NCBI RefSeq assembly: GCF_022807975.1
Contig: NZ_CP094358.1
Coordinates: forward strand, 3,906,001 to 3,970,000
Length of the DNA: 64,000 bases
DNA from: Abyssalbus ytuae
Lineage (GTDB): Bacteria > Bacteroidota > Bacteroidia > Flavobacteriales > Flavobacteriaceae
Direction: 5' to 3'
Shown: positions 19,701 through 28,625 of the stretch, piece after piece
How positions within the stretch are numbered: position 1 is the stretch's first letter
Layout: the number at the start of each line of letters is the position of its first letter
Translations under genes and position numbers: made by a program
Notes under the pieces: generated by a model
What the model was told of the DNA's origin: nothing
Databases searched by the model: none
The model's input: the letters and a program-made list of their open reading frames with translations, nothing else

Positions 19701-20345
19701 CTATTTAATATCTTCCAGTATATCTGTTCTAAGTTCATGCTTGCCGTTAAAACACCGGATAGTTACATAATTTCCAAATAACTTATTCAGCTTGTTTAAT
19801 TCTTCTTTTTCTCTTTTTGGGGTTATATATTCATCATTATTTCCATATAAAAAATAAACTTCCGTTTTATTCTTTAAAAGAAAATCAACATCACTTTTAA
19901 CAAATTCGTTAGGAAGCCCTCCCGAAAATATGATTAGTTTAATACACTTAATTTTTCTTCTAATTACCCAACGTGTAGATATAGATACTCCTTGAGAAAA
20001 GCCCAGGATTATTAAATTTTTGTCATCAGGAATATTTTCGGTCTTAAAAATAGCATCTAAATTTTTTAAAACATTTTCAATTTCCGTTTCAGTATTTTCT
20101 TTTGTAAGCCAGCTGGCGCCTACATGTTTAAAATTTGTAGACTGATAATATTTTGAATGAGCCTGAGGAGCAATAACGTAATTTTCTTCCGGGTTTAAAA
20201 AATTAAAGTGTTTTATAAAATAACGGCTTAAGTACCCTAATCCATGACAAACAATCCACACATTTTTTGTGTTCTTTGTCAACGTAAAAAGGGTGGAATA
20301 GGTGTTGGTTATACTAAAAGAAATTTCTTTTTCTACAATAGACAT
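19701..20345 (-). CDS. Alpha/beta hydrolase, esterase-like
   Basis: The 214-aa cytosolic protein has the carboxylesterase/phospholipase fold: WIVCHGLGYLSRYF as the oxyanion-hole region, the nucleophile elbow GFSQG (Ser between residues 105 and 120), YFLYGNNDEYITP with the probable acid, and a final GKHEL with the catalytic His. The substrate is unknown. It is divergent from the hotdog thioesterase gene that opens the menaquinone block, with a 44-bp gap, which raises the question whether it replaces MenH; a general esterase is at least as likely. Confidence 0.8.
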   Translation of the reverse strand: MSIVEKEISFSITNTYSTLFTLTKNTKNVWIVCHGLGYLSRYFIKHFNFLNPEENYVIAPQAHSKYYQSTNFKHVGASWLTKENTETEIENVLKNLDAIFKTENIPDDKNLIILGFSQGVSISTRWVIRRKIKCIKLIIFSGGLPNEFVKSDVDFLLKNKTEVYFLYGNNDEYITPKREKEELNKLNKLFGNYVTIRCFNGKHELRTDILEDIK

Positions 20346-20389
20346 TATTTAACTTTGGTTTGTATTTTAGCTGACATAAATTTAATCAT

Positions 20390-20809
20390 ATGACTTTTGA
20401 TAAAGAAAAAATTCTGGGGGAATGTAACAAATTATGTAAAAATACTTTAATGGAAACATTGTGTATAGAATACATAGATGTGGGCGAAAACCACGTTACT
20501 GCCAGAATGCCGGTAACCCCAAAAGTACATCAGCCCGATGGTGTTTTGCATGGTGGGGCAACAGTGGCTTTGGCAGAAAGTGTGGGAAGTGTTGCTTCAG
20601 TTATTTTTTTAAATTCAAAAGAGTATTATATTAGAGGAATAGAAATAGCCGCAAATCACATAAAAAGCATAAGGGAAGGTTATGTGTATGCCAAAGCAGT
20701 AGCTTTGCACAAAGGTAGGACTACCCAGCTATGGGAAATTAAAGTGGTTGATGAAAAAAACAATTTAATTTCTGCATGTAAACTTACCACTATAGCTCTT
20801 CCTAAATAA
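20390..20809 (+). CDS. Hotdog-fold thioesterase, probable DHNA-CoA hydrolase
   Basis: The 139-aa product is a PaaI-type hotdog protein: ARMPVTPKVHQPDGVLHGG contains the helix start, and HGGATVALAESVGS carries the glutamate that is catalytic in this subgroup. Such enzymes hydrolyse acyl-CoA esters. The gene is the first of the menaquinone block, 10 bp ahead of menF, so hydrolysis of 1,4-dihydroxy-2-naphthoyl-CoA (the MenI step) is the best guess. Specificity inside this family cannot be read from sequence, so I give no gene symbol. Confidence 0.82.
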   Translation: MTFDKEKILGECNKLCKNTLMETLCIEYIDVGENHVTARMPVTPKVHQPDGVLHGGATVALAESVGSVASVIFLNSKEYYIRGIEIAANHIKSIREGYVYAKAVALHKGRTTQLWEIKVVDEKNNLISACKLTTIALPK

Positions 20810-20819
20810 ATTAACCTTT

Positions 20820-21968
20820 ATGATTTCTCTGGAAGATTTTTTTGACAGGATACAGTATCAGATTAAAAATAAATTACCCTATACCATTTATAAAAAAGCA
20901 GACGAAAATGTTCTTCATTCCATTCTTCAAAACGACAATAAATTATACAGGGTAAAAAATTATTCGGAAAGCGGATTTATTTTTTCGCTTTTTGATAATG
21001 AAAGAATTAATCCAATCATTATTCCGCTTTCAAATGCTAAGCCTTTCTCTACTTTTTTTATACCTTCGGAAGCATATGATAAATCTGCAATGATTATCAA
21101 CGAACCTTTCCATTTCCCTCTCCGTAAAGTTGATTATATGGAACTTTTAAACAAGGCTCTAAATGAAATAAAGACTGGCGATATGCAAAAGGTTGTTGTG
21201 TCACGAACTGAAAAGGTAGACCTAAAAGAGGACAGCATTATCACAATTTTTAAAAAACTTGCAAACACTTATACAGGAGCATTTGTTTACCTGTGGTATC
21301 ATCCAAAGGTAGGGACATGGATGGGAGCTACCCCCGAAACTCTTTTTAAAATAAACGACAGTGAATTTAATACCATGGCACTGGCCGGTACCCAGCCTTT
21401 TCAGGGAAGTATGGAAGTAGAATGGGGAGAAAAAGAAATAATGGAGCAGCAATTGGTTGTTGATGATATTGTTAATAAACTTAATAGTGAAGAGTTTAAC
21501 TTGCAAATATCTTCAAGATATACCGTACGGGCAGGAAATATACTTCATTTGCGAACAGATATAAAAGGTACTCTGCCTGATAGCAATTTAAATATAGGAG
21601 AACTTGTAAATTCTTTACATCCTACCCCGGCTGTATGCGGGTTGCCTGCTGAAGAAGCTAAAAAGTTTATTTTAAAAAATGAAGGATATAACCGAAAATA
21701 CTACACAGGTTATTTGGGAGAATTAAATATTCCGGATTTTAAAATTAAAAATGAAGACGATTTATTACTGGATGAGATAGAAAATGAAGAGTTGGACGAA
21801 TCTACAAATAAAAAATCTGATTTGTATGTTAATTTGAGATGCATGGAAATTGTCGGGCACAAAGCAGTGTTATACGTGGGGGGAGGGATTACTAAAGATT
21901 CCGATGCAGAAAAAGAATGGGAAGAAACGGTAAATAAAACAAAAGTGATGAAGAAAGTATTATTCTAA
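20820..21968 (+). CDS. menF: Isochorismate synthase
   Basis: It converts chorismate to isochorismate, the first committed step to menaquinone. The 382-aa product has the chorismate-binding domain in its C-terminal two thirds: MQKVVVSRTEKV, GATPETLFKIND, MALAGTQPF, LHPTPAVCGLPAEEA and NLRCMEI with the final GGGITKDSDAEKEWEE metal-binding block. EntC of siderophore synthesis is a paralogue, but location 51 bp before menD supports MenF. The gap to the upstream thioesterase is only 10 bp. Confidence 0.92.
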   Translation: MISLEDFFDRIQYQIKNKLPYTIYKKADENVLHSILQNDNKLYRVKNYSESGFIFSLFDNERINPIIIPLSNAKPFSTFFIPSEAYDKSAMIINEPFHFPLRKVDYMELLNKALNEIKTGDMQKVVVSRTEKVDLKEDSIITIFKKLANTYTGAFVYLWYHPKVGTWMGATPETLFKINDSEFNTMALAGTQPFQGSMEVEWGEKEIMEQQLVVDDIVNKLNSEEFNLQISSRYTVRAGNILHLRTDIKGTLPDSNLNIGELVNSLHPTPAVCGLPAEEAKKFILKNEGYNRKYYTGYLGELNIPDFKIKNEDDLLLDEIENEELDESTNKKSDLYVNLRCMEIVGHKAVLYVGGGITKDSDAEKEWEETVNKTKVMKKVLF

Positions 21969-22019
21969 AAATTTTTATTTCTGTAATTTTACAAAAGAAC
22001 AGATACTTCATAATTATTA

Positions 22020-23795
22020 ATGAAATACCCAAAAATTCCGCTTGCACAAACTGTAGTACAGCTTTGTAAACACAAAAACATAAAACATATTGTGATATCT
22101 CCAGGTAGTCGTAATGCACCGCTTACAATTGGTTTCACTGAAGATTCATATTTTAAGAATTATAGTATTGTTGATGAACGTTGTGCTTCTTTTTTTGCTT
22201 TGGGTATTGCACAACAAATTCAAAAACCGGTTGCTATTGTTTGTACTTCCGGTTCGGCACTTTTAAATTATTACCCTGCGGTTTCCGAAGCATTTTACAG
22301 TGATATCCCGTTGGTGGTTATTTCGGCAGACAGACCTCCTTATTCTATTGATATTGGGGATGGACAAACTATTAGGCAGGAAAACGTATTTGAAAAACAT
22401 ATTCTTTTCTCTGCTAATTTAAAACAGGACATCCGTAAAGAAGAATATAAAGTTTTAGGAGATGGGAAAAACATGCCAAAAGTATTTCAAAATGTAAATG
22501 TTTTTAATTTGCAGGAAGGAATTCAAAAAAATAATGAACATAAAATCAATAAAGCATTAAATACAGCAATAGACAGTAGGGGACCTGTTCATATAAATGT
22601 TCCTTTTGAAGAACCTCTATATGAAGTTACCGACTCTTTATCGGTAACAGTTAAAAATATTGTGTCAGTAGATACTTCTATTGACCTGACATTGGATGAA
22701 CTCACAAAATATGCTCATATCTGGAACACTTCCGATCGCAAAATGATATTGACAGGAGTTAATTACCCTGAATCTGTAGACAAGGTATTACTCGCTAAAC
22801 TTGCATCGGATGAATCAGTTATAGTATTTACTGAAACAACTTCAAATATACACCATGATAATTTTTTTCCGGGAATTGATAAAATAATAGCTCCGGTAGA
22901 ATACTCCGTTGATAAGGATGAGTTATTTAAAAAATTACAGCCTGATATATTACTTACGTTTGGAGGGATGGTTGTTTCAAAAAAAATAAAAGCATTTTTA
23001 AGAAAGTATAAACCCAAACATCATTGGCATATAGACTTAAAAAAAGCTTATGACACCTATTATTGTCTGGAAAAGCATTTTAAATTAACACCTAATGATT
23101 TTTTTAAAAAATTTCTGCCTATAGTAACCCTGCAAAAAGGAGAGTATAGAGGTTATTGGGAAAAAGTAAAGAATAACAGAAGAGAATACCATAAAAAATA
23201 TATACAGAAGATAGAGTTTTCTGATTTTAAGGCCTTTCATTTTATTCTTAACAGTATACCTGATTTTTATCAATTGCAGTTGGGGAATAGTTCCACCATA
23301 AGGTATACTCAGTTATTTGATATAAACCCTAATTTACGAGTTTTTTGTAACAGGGGAACAAGTGGTATAGAAGGAAGCACCAGTACTGCAGTAGGAGCTT
23401 CGGTTGCCTATAAAAAGCCAACGATTTTTATAACCGGAGATTTAAGCTTTTTTTATGATAGTAATGCATTATGGAATAAGTACATACGGCCGGACTTTAG
23501 AATTATTGTTGTAAATAACGAAGGAGGAGGTATTTTTAGAATTTTACCAGGTCAAAAAAACAGTGCTAATTTTGACACTTACTTTGAAACCGTTCATAGT
23601 TTAGACGCCCAGAATCTATGTAAAATGTATGGTGTGGATTATTTGCCTGCCCATACTGAAAAAGATTTAATAAAACACTTGTCAGAATTTTACGAAGAAT
23701 CCGATCGGGCGAAATTACTTGAAGTGTTTACACCGAGAAAAGTAAACGATGAAATTTTAATCGGATATTTTAAGTATTTCAGCGAAAATTCCTAA
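22020..23795 (+). CDS. menD: 2-succinyl-5-enolpyruvyl-6-hydroxy-3-cyclohexene-1-carboxylate synthase
   Basis: MenD is a thiamine-diphosphate and Mg-dependent enzyme joining 2-oxoglutarate to isochorismate. The 591-aa product shows SPGSRNAPLTIGF at the N-terminus, CTSGSALLNYYPAVSEA, VISADRPP, and in the C-terminal ThDP domain NRGTSGIEGSTSTAVG and ITGDLSFFYDSNAL with VVNNEGGGIFRILPGQ. Length and order of domains match the family. It lies directly after menF. Confidence 0.96.
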   Translation: MKYPKIPLAQTVVQLCKHKNIKHIVISPGSRNAPLTIGFTEDSYFKNYSIVDERCASFFALGIAQQIQKPVAIVCTSGSALLNYYPAVSEAFYSDIPLVVISADRPPYSIDIGDGQTIRQENVFEKHILFSANLKQDIRKEEYKVLGDGKNMPKVFQNVNVFNLQEGIQKNNEHKINKALNTAIDSRGPVHINVPFEEPLYEVTDSLSVTVKNIVSVDTSIDLTLDELTKYAHIWNTSDRKMILTGVNYPESVDKVLLAKLASDESVIVFTETTSNIHHDNFFPGIDKIIAPVEYSVDKDELFKKLQPDILLTFGGMVVSKKIKAFLRKYKPKHHWHIDLKKAYDTYYCLEKHFKLTPNDFFKKFLPIVTLQKGEYRGYWEKVKNNRREYHKKYIQKIEFSDFKAFHFILNSIPDFYQLQLGNSSTIRYTQLFDINPNLRVFCNRGTSGIEGSTSTAVGASVAYKKPTIFITGDLSFFYDSNALWNKYIRPDFRIIVVNNEGGGIFRILPGQKNSANFDTYFETVHSLDAQNLCKMYGVDYLPAHTEKDLIKHLSEFYEESDRAKLLEVFTPRKVNDEILIGYFKYFSENS

Positions 23796-23875
23796 ATTTA
23801 ATTACGTTGCTAACTTTTTTGTTTTTTAGCGTAGTATCTTTAATTAACGTAATTTTTAACTTAAAAACTTAAACT

Positions 23876-24217
23876 ATGAGTAAAAGAGATGAACTGATTG
23901 CTAAATATGCATCAGATTTAAAGGAAAAATGTAGTGTAACACCAGACATGGATTTACTTACCAAAGTTACAATTGGTTGTGGTCCTTCCATTTATAATGC
24001 TGATGCATCAACAGTTTCCGGATCAGATGAAAGTGAATTGGAAACAGTAAAGAAAAATTTTCTAATTAAAAAATTAGGATTAAAAGATTCCCCGGAACTA
24101 ATGGCAGGGATTAATTCGGTGATTGATCAGTATGGAAGGTCAAACAGAAACAAGTACAGGGCAGTAGTTTATTATCTTTTAACCAAACATTTTAAGAAAG
24201 AATCAGTTTATAAATAA
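23876..24217 (+). CDS. DUF2853 family small protein
   Basis: The 113-aa cytosolic protein matches a conserved flavobacterial family I recognise as DUF2853. Diagnostic blocks are KVTIGCGPSIYNADASTVSG in the first half and NKYRAVVYYLLTKHF at the end. It is helical and charged. No biochemical role is known to me. It lies 80 bp after menD on the same strand and may be in the men transcript; an imperfect -7-like TATCTTTA lies upstream, so it could also have its own start. Confidence 0.8.
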   Translation: MSKRDELIAKYASDLKEKCSVTPDMDLLTKVTIGCGPSIYNADASTVSGSDESELETVKKNFLIKKLGLKDSPELMAGINSVIDQYGRSNRNKYRAVVYYLLTKHFKKESVYK

Positions 24218-24229
24218 TACCAAAAAAAC

Positions 24230-24673
24230 TTAAGAAGATTTCAGGGCGCCTATAAGGCGCTCTCTTTTTATATAATAACTTGTCCATTCGATAGCATCAT
24301 CTAAGTCATTAAAAGTTTTCACCGTTCGGGAGCAAAACCTTTTTTCAATATCAATGCTTTTTTGACATGTGTTGTCATAACATACCATGGCAAATGAAAT
24401 TAGATTACCCAGATGTTTATTAATTAGCTTGTAATCAAGTGGATTTACAGAGTATGAATTTATTCGGTTTGATACATATCCGAAAACATTAAGTTTATAA
24501 TTCTTTTTGATTGTATATATTAATTCCCGACAATTTTCAAAAGTAATATCCGCCCCGTCATCCATTTCCCCAATAATAAAGTCCTCAAAAAAATAAAATA
24601 TACCAAAATCAAAATGAAAGATTTTGTAGTTTTTATCTATTTTTTTTAGAACCATTAAATTTACTTTACACAT
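24230..24673 (-). CDS. Small SNR-NSYS family protein, paralogue 1
   Basis: The 147-aa protein belongs to a three-member local family (with 25690-26130 and 26265-26681). Shared features are FDFGIFYFFEDFIIGEMDDG near residues 21-40, YVSNRINSYSVNPLDY near 66-81, IEKRFCSRTVKTF and a closing FNDLDDAIEWT helix. The alternation of strands and the final L-x-x-A-x-x-W helix recall SpoIIAA/STAS-like domains, which is inference. There is no signal peptide or membrane helix. This copy is the most diverged. It converges on the DUF2853 gene. Confidence 0.72.
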   Translation of the reverse strand: MCKVNLMVLKKIDKNYKIFHFDFGIFYFFEDFIIGEMDDGADITFENCRELIYTIKKNYKLNVFGYVSNRINSYSVNPLDYKLINKHLGNLISFAMVCYDNTCQKSIDIEKRFCSRTVKTFNDLDDAIEWTSYYIKRERLIGALKSS

Positions 24674-24839
24674 GCCAGACTACAGTTATTTTATTTACAA
24701 ATTACTGTTTAATTAGTTATTATGAGTTAATTTTTAGAAGTCTGCTACTGCATAAAAGATCAATGGTTAAAATTAAACGATAAACTACATAATTTGTAAT
24801 CTTTTTTATCATAAAATTTTCTCTTTAAACATATCCCGT

Positions 24840-24847
24840 TACCTTTG
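24840..24847 (+). promoter_or_regulatory. Candidate -7 element of the S1 protein gene
   Basis: TACCTTTG fits TAnnTTTG and is 15 bp before the chosen ATG. About 20 bp upstream there is TTT rather than TTG, so the -33 element is weak. Confidence 0.42.
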
Positions 24848-24862
24848 CTTTTTTTTAATTCA

Positions 24863-25693
24863 ATGATAAAAATAGGAGAGTATAATACCCTGAAAATTTT
24901 AAGAGATACAAGTGTTGGTTTGTACTTAGGGGATAATGAAAATAATGATGTTTTATTACCCAATAAATATGTACCTGATGCTTTTGAAATGGGTGATGAA
25001 ATAACTGTTTTTTGTTATCTTGATAATGATGAAAGACCCATAGCTACTACCCTCAAACCGTATATTAAATTAAATGATTTTGCTTTGTTAAAGGTTGCTG
25101 AGGTAAATAAGATAGGAGCTTTTTTAGACTGGGGGTTAGAAAAGCATTTGTTTGTACCTTTCAGAGAACAAGCAGGTAAAATGGAAAAAGGGAAGAAGTA
25201 TTTGATTTATATGTTTCTTGATGAAAAAACAGGGCGACTGGTGGGATCGAGTAAAACTAATCAGTTTATTAATAATGATAACCTGACAGTCAGAGAAAAA
25301 GAAGAAGTAAGCTTAATTGTCTCGAGATATACGGAGTTAGGCATTGAGGTTATTATTAACCGACAGCATAAAGGTCTGATTTACAAAAATGAAGTTTTTC
25401 AGAAACTTTCCTTAGGTCAGCACCTTAAAGGCTATGTAAATAAAATCAGGTCAGATAATAAAATTGATATTTCTCTTCAAAAAACAGGGTATAAAAATAT
25501 TGAGCCTTCTGCACAAAAACTACTTGAAAAACTTAAAAACAATGATGGTTTCTTAGCCCTCAATGATAAAAGCGATCCTGAAGCTATAAAATCTGAATTG
25601 GAAATGAGCAAAAAAAACTTTAAAAAAGCCTTGGGAAATTTATATAAACAGAAACTGGTATTAATAAAAGAGGAGGGAATATACCTTACTTAA
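24863..25693 (+). CDS. S1-domain RNA-binding protein, CvfB/YitL-like
   Basis: The 276-aa product starts with MIKIGEYNTLKILRDTSVGL, a family-typical N-terminus, so I use the ATG at 24863 rather than the in-frame one at 24845. Domains follow the CvfB plan: an S1-like segment (residues 1-60), a true S1 segment with VNKIGAFLDWGLEKHLFVP, a second S1 region with GYVNKIRSDNKIDISLQKTG, and a C-terminal winged helix (NNDGFLALNDKSDPEAIKSE onwards). CvfB proteins bind RNA and affect gene regulation. Its stop codon shares the tetranucleotide TTAA with the stop of the converging paralogue 2. Confidence 0.88.
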   Translation: MIKIGEYNTLKILRDTSVGLYLGDNENNDVLLPNKYVPDAFEMGDEITVFCYLDNDERPIATTLKPYIKLNDFALLKVAEVNKIGAFLDWGLEKHLFVPFREQAGKMEKGKKYLIYMFLDEKTGRLVGSSKTNQFINNDNLTVREKEEVSLIVSRYTELGIEVIINRQHKGLIYKNEVFQKLSLGQHLKGYVNKIRSDNKIDISLQKTGYKNIEPSAQKLLEKLKNNDGFLALNDKSDPEAIKSELEMSKKNFKKALGNLYKQKLVLIKEEGIYLT

Positions 25694-26130
25694 TTTTTTT
25701 TTGAAACAGGGTTGTTATAAGTTCTTTTATTAGCTATATGGTTGGCCCATACGAGACCGTCTTCCAAATTATCAAAACCTTTGAAAGTTCTTCGGCAAAA
25801 AAGTTTTTCTATATCAAAGATATTTTTGGAGTTTCGGTTATAATGAATAATTCCTATAGCTATTAAATTTTTATATTTATTATTAATTTTTAACCAGTCA
25901 ATAGGTTTAACTGAATAGGAATTTACACGGTTAGATATGTAAACCACATTCTGTTGTTCATCATAATATTTATCAATAAGCCTTAAAAATTGTTCGGCAA
26001 TGTCATAGGTTAAAACAATGCCTTCATTTATTTCACTAACAATTATGTTTTTAAAGAAATAAACCTTACCAAACTTAAAAGTCTGGTAATCAATAAGTAT
26101 ACCGTCAAAATTAGAATTTTCAATTCTCAT
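25690..26130 (-). CDS. Small SNR-NSYS family protein, paralogue 2
   Basis: The 146-aa protein shares with its two neighbours FKFGKVYFFKNIIVSEINEG, VYISNRVNSYSVKPIDW, the segment FDIEKLFCRRTFKGF and the closing FDNLEDGLVWANHI. It is cytosolic and predicted alpha/beta. The pairing of SNR with NSYS and the IEK-F-R block are invariant in all three. Function is unknown; a SpoIIAA/STAS-like fold is my inference. Its 3' end overlaps the S1 protein gene by 4 bp, tail to tail. Confidence 0.75.
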   Translation of the reverse strand: MRIENSNFDGILIDYQTFKFGKVYFFKNIIVSEINEGIVLTYDIAEQFLRLIDKYYDEQQNVVYISNRVNSYSVKPIDWLKINNKYKNLIAIGIIHYNRNSKNIFDIEKLFCRRTFKGFDNLEDGLVWANHIANKRTYNNPVSKKN

Positions 26131-26264
26131 AACTCCAGTTGTTTATGATGGTATTAGCCTATTCTGGTTGCAAATATGATAAATGTTTTATTTAACACAT
26201 AACTTAATCGATAAAAGCATATTTTGTCTGGTTAAAGATAAAAAGTGATGTGGAATATAATTTT

Positions 26265-26681
26265 CTATTGTGTGTTTAAAAAGTTAAGGGACCATTGGTA
26301 GGCTTCCTGAAGGGAGGAGAAATTTTTTACAACACGTTTTAAAAACATCTTTTCAATCCTGAACATTTTTTTAGCAGTATCATTATAAATAATAACAGCC
26401 ACAGCTTTTACATTTGGAAATTTATCTGTAAACCTTAACAAATCAGTAGGATTAATACTGTAGGAATTTACCCGGTTGGATATGTATACTATATTTTGAT
26501 TTTTTTTATAATACTGGAAAATGAAGCTTAGTACTTCTTCCAAATGATGATATTCAATAACAGCTCCTTCATTAAATTCGCTTACCATAACATTTTCAAA
26601 AAAGTAAACATAGCCAAAATCAAAGATATGATAATCAAGCAAGTTAGCAATAAGCCCGGAGGTTTCTACTCTCATAATCAT
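26265..26681 (-). CDS. Small SNR-NSYS family protein, paralogue 3
   Basis: The 138-aa member starts MIMRVETSGLI; a second in-frame ATG at 26675 could serve instead. It has FDFGYVYFFENVMVSEFNEG, VYISNRVNSYSINPTDL, FRIEKMFLKRVVKNF and FSSLQEAYQWSL. It is closer to paralogue 2 than to paralogue 1 over the middle block. It lies upstream of paralogue 2 on the same strand with a gap of about 134 bp, and is divergent from menB. Confidence 0.75.
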   Translation of the reverse strand: MIMRVETSGLIANLLDYHIFDFGYVYFFENVMVSEFNEGAVIEYHHLEEVLSFIFQYYKKNQNIVYISNRVNSYSINPTDLLRFTDKFPNVKAVAVIIYNDTAKKMFRIEKMFLKRVVKNFSSLQEAYQWSLNFLNTQ

Positions 26682-26807
26682 TGGTTTTTTGGGAAAGCAG
26701 GGTACAAATTAATTACTTTTGTTTTACTAATAATAAGCTTTTCGATAAAATTGCCAATAGCTTAGTTAAAAAATAAAATAGCCTTATTTTTACAAAAAAT
26801 TATAAAC

Positions 26808-27647
26808 ATGAATACACCAGATTGGATCACAGTTAAAGAATTTGAAGATATAACTTATAAAAAATGTAATGGTGTGGCCCGTATTGCTTTTAACAGACCA
26901 AATGTAAGAAATGCTTTCAGGCCAACAACTACCAGTGAGTTATATGAGGCTTTTTATGATGCCTATGAAGATAGTTCCATAGGTGTTGTTTTATTAACAG
27001 GCGAGGGACCATCTACAAAAGACGGAGTATATTCTTTTTGTAGTGGCGGTGATCAAAAGGCCAGGGGGCATATGGGATACGTGGGAAACGATGGCCGCCA
27101 CCGGTTAAATATCCTCGAAGTACAACGTTTAATACGTTTTATGCCAAAGGTGGTTATTGCAGTCGTACCCGGTTGGGCAGTTGGTGGGGGACATAGTTTG
27201 CACGTAGTGTGCGATTTAACTCTTGCAAGCAAAGAACATGCAATTTTTAAACAAACCGATGCGGATGTTACAAGTTTTGATGGTGGTTATGGTTCTGCAT
27301 ACCTGGCAAAAATGGTAGGGCAAAAAAAAGCCCGTGAAATATTCTTTTTAGGAAGAAACTATTCAGCTCAGGAAGCCTTTGAAATGGGAATGGTCAATGC
27401 AGTTATTCCACATAATGATTTAGAACAAACAGCCTATGAGTGGGCACAGGAAATTTTGGATAAATCTCCTACTTCCATACGAATGTTAAAGTTTGCAATG
27501 AACTTAACTGATGATGGTATGGTAGGACAACAGGTTTTTGCCGGTGAAGCCACCAGGTTGGCATATATGACAGATGAGGCTAAAGAAGGCAGAAATGCTT
27601 TTCTTGAAAAACGAAAGCCTGATTTTGAAAAAAAATGGATTTCTTAA
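26808..27647 (+). CDS. menB: 1,4-dihydroxy-2-naphthoyl-CoA synthase
   Basis: MenB closes the second ring of menaquinone by an intramolecular Claisen condensation of o-succinylbenzoyl-CoA. The 279-aa crotonase-fold product has FNRPNVRNAFRP, SFCSGGDQKARG (oxyanion hole), VPGWAVGGGHSLHVVCDLTL and DVTSFDGGYGSAYLAKMVGQ, which separate MenB from ordinary enoyl-CoA hydratases. It begins the second half of the men block, after the unrelated insertions, and runs straight into menA. Confidence 0.96.
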   Translation: MNTPDWITVKEFEDITYKKCNGVARIAFNRPNVRNAFRPTTTSELYEAFYDAYEDSSIGVVLLTGEGPSTKDGVYSFCSGGDQKARGHMGYVGNDGRHRLNILEVQRLIRFMPKVVIAVVPGWAVGGGHSLHVVCDLTLASKEHAIFKQTDADVTSFDGGYGSAYLAKMVGQKKAREIFFLGRNYSAQEAFEMGMVNAVIPHNDLEQTAYEWAQEILDKSPTSIRMLKFAMNLTDDGMVGQQVFAGEATRLAYMTDEAKEGRNAFLEKRKPDFEKKWIS

Positions 27648-27665
27648 TTTCACGTGTTAAATAGA

Positions 27666-28568
27666 ATGAATAAAACCCGGGCATTTATTTCAGCCGCTCG
27701 TTTACGAACATTACCCCTTTCAGTTTCAGGAATAATAGTAGGTACATCATTAGCAGCCGCTGAAGGTTTTTTCAGTTTAAAAATTTTTAGTTTTGCTTTG
27801 CTTGCCACTATTGGATTTCAGGTTCTTTCCAACTTTGCCAATGATTACGGCGACGGAGTTAAAGGTACCGATAATAATGAGAGAGTAGGGCCTCAGAGAG
27901 CATTACAAAGTGGAGAAATATCTCCTTCTGAAATGAAAAAAGCTATGATAATTACTACTATCATTACTTTAATAGTTGCTTGTGTACTTATTTACTTTTC
28001 TTTTGGTCGGGAATATTTTGCCTATTCTTTTTTGTTTTTCCTGTTGGGATTAGCTGCAATAGCAGCAGCAATACGATATACAGTTGGAAAATCAGCTTAC
28101 GGATATTATGGTTTTGGCGATCTTTTTGTTTTTATTTTCTTTGGCTTGGTAAGTGTAGTCGGCTCTTATTTTTTATACTCAAAAAAAATAAATTTTTTGG
28201 TTTTTTTACCGGCAATAACCATAGGTCTTTTAAGTATTGGAGTACTAAACTTAAACAATATGAGAGACAGGGAAAGCGATTTAAAAGCCGGGAAAAATAC
28301 TTTGGTTGTAAAAATTGGTGCAAAAAATGCCAGGTATTATCATTATTATCTGCTGGTAGCGGCAATTCTTTTCAGCATTTTGTTTATTATACTCAGTAGT
28401 TCCTCATTAATAAATACACTTTTTTTAATTGCATTTATTCCGGTTTTACTTCACCTTTCCCGGGTTCGCAAAAATGAAAACCCCAAATTATTGGATCCCG
28501 AATTAAAAAAGCTGGCTTTAAGCACCTTTTTATATGCTATATTATTTGCTGTCAGCCAAATTTTATAA
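27666..28568 (+). CDS. menA: 1,4-dihydroxy-2-naphthoate polyprenyltransferase
   Basis: MenA attaches the polyprenyl tail to DHNA in the inner membrane. The product of about 300 aa has eight or nine membrane helices of the UbiA family, with the two Asp-rich sites visible: NFANDYGDGVKGTDN near residue 60 and NLNNMRDRESDLKAGKNT in the second half. I start it at the ATG at 27666 (MNKTRAFISAARLRTLPL); a GTG 12 bp upstream is possible but less likely. It follows menB by 18 bp. Confidence 0.94.
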   Translation: MNKTRAFISAARLRTLPLSVSGIIVGTSLAAAEGFFSLKIFSFALLATIGFQVLSNFANDYGDGVKGTDNNERVGPQRALQSGEISPSEMKKAMIITTIITLIVACVLIYFSFGREYFAYSFLFFLLGLAAIAAAIRYTVGKSAYGYYGFGDLFVFIFFGLVSVVGSYFLYSKKINFLVFLPAITIGLLSIGVLNLNNMRDRESDLKAGKNTLVVKIGAKNARYYHYYLLVAAILFSILFIILSSSSLINTLFLIAFIPVLLHLSRVRKNENPKLLDPELKKLALSTFLYAILFAVSQIL

Positions 28569-28625
28569 CTTTAATAAATTTTCTGTCAAATTGTAATAAT
28601 TTGTATCATTTTAATAGTTTTTCTT

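Noticed and set aside
27980-28399. 139-codon frame within menA
   Set aside because: It overlaps menA in another frame; the menA frame carries the UbiA motifs and the alternative has implausible Phe/Cys-rich composition.
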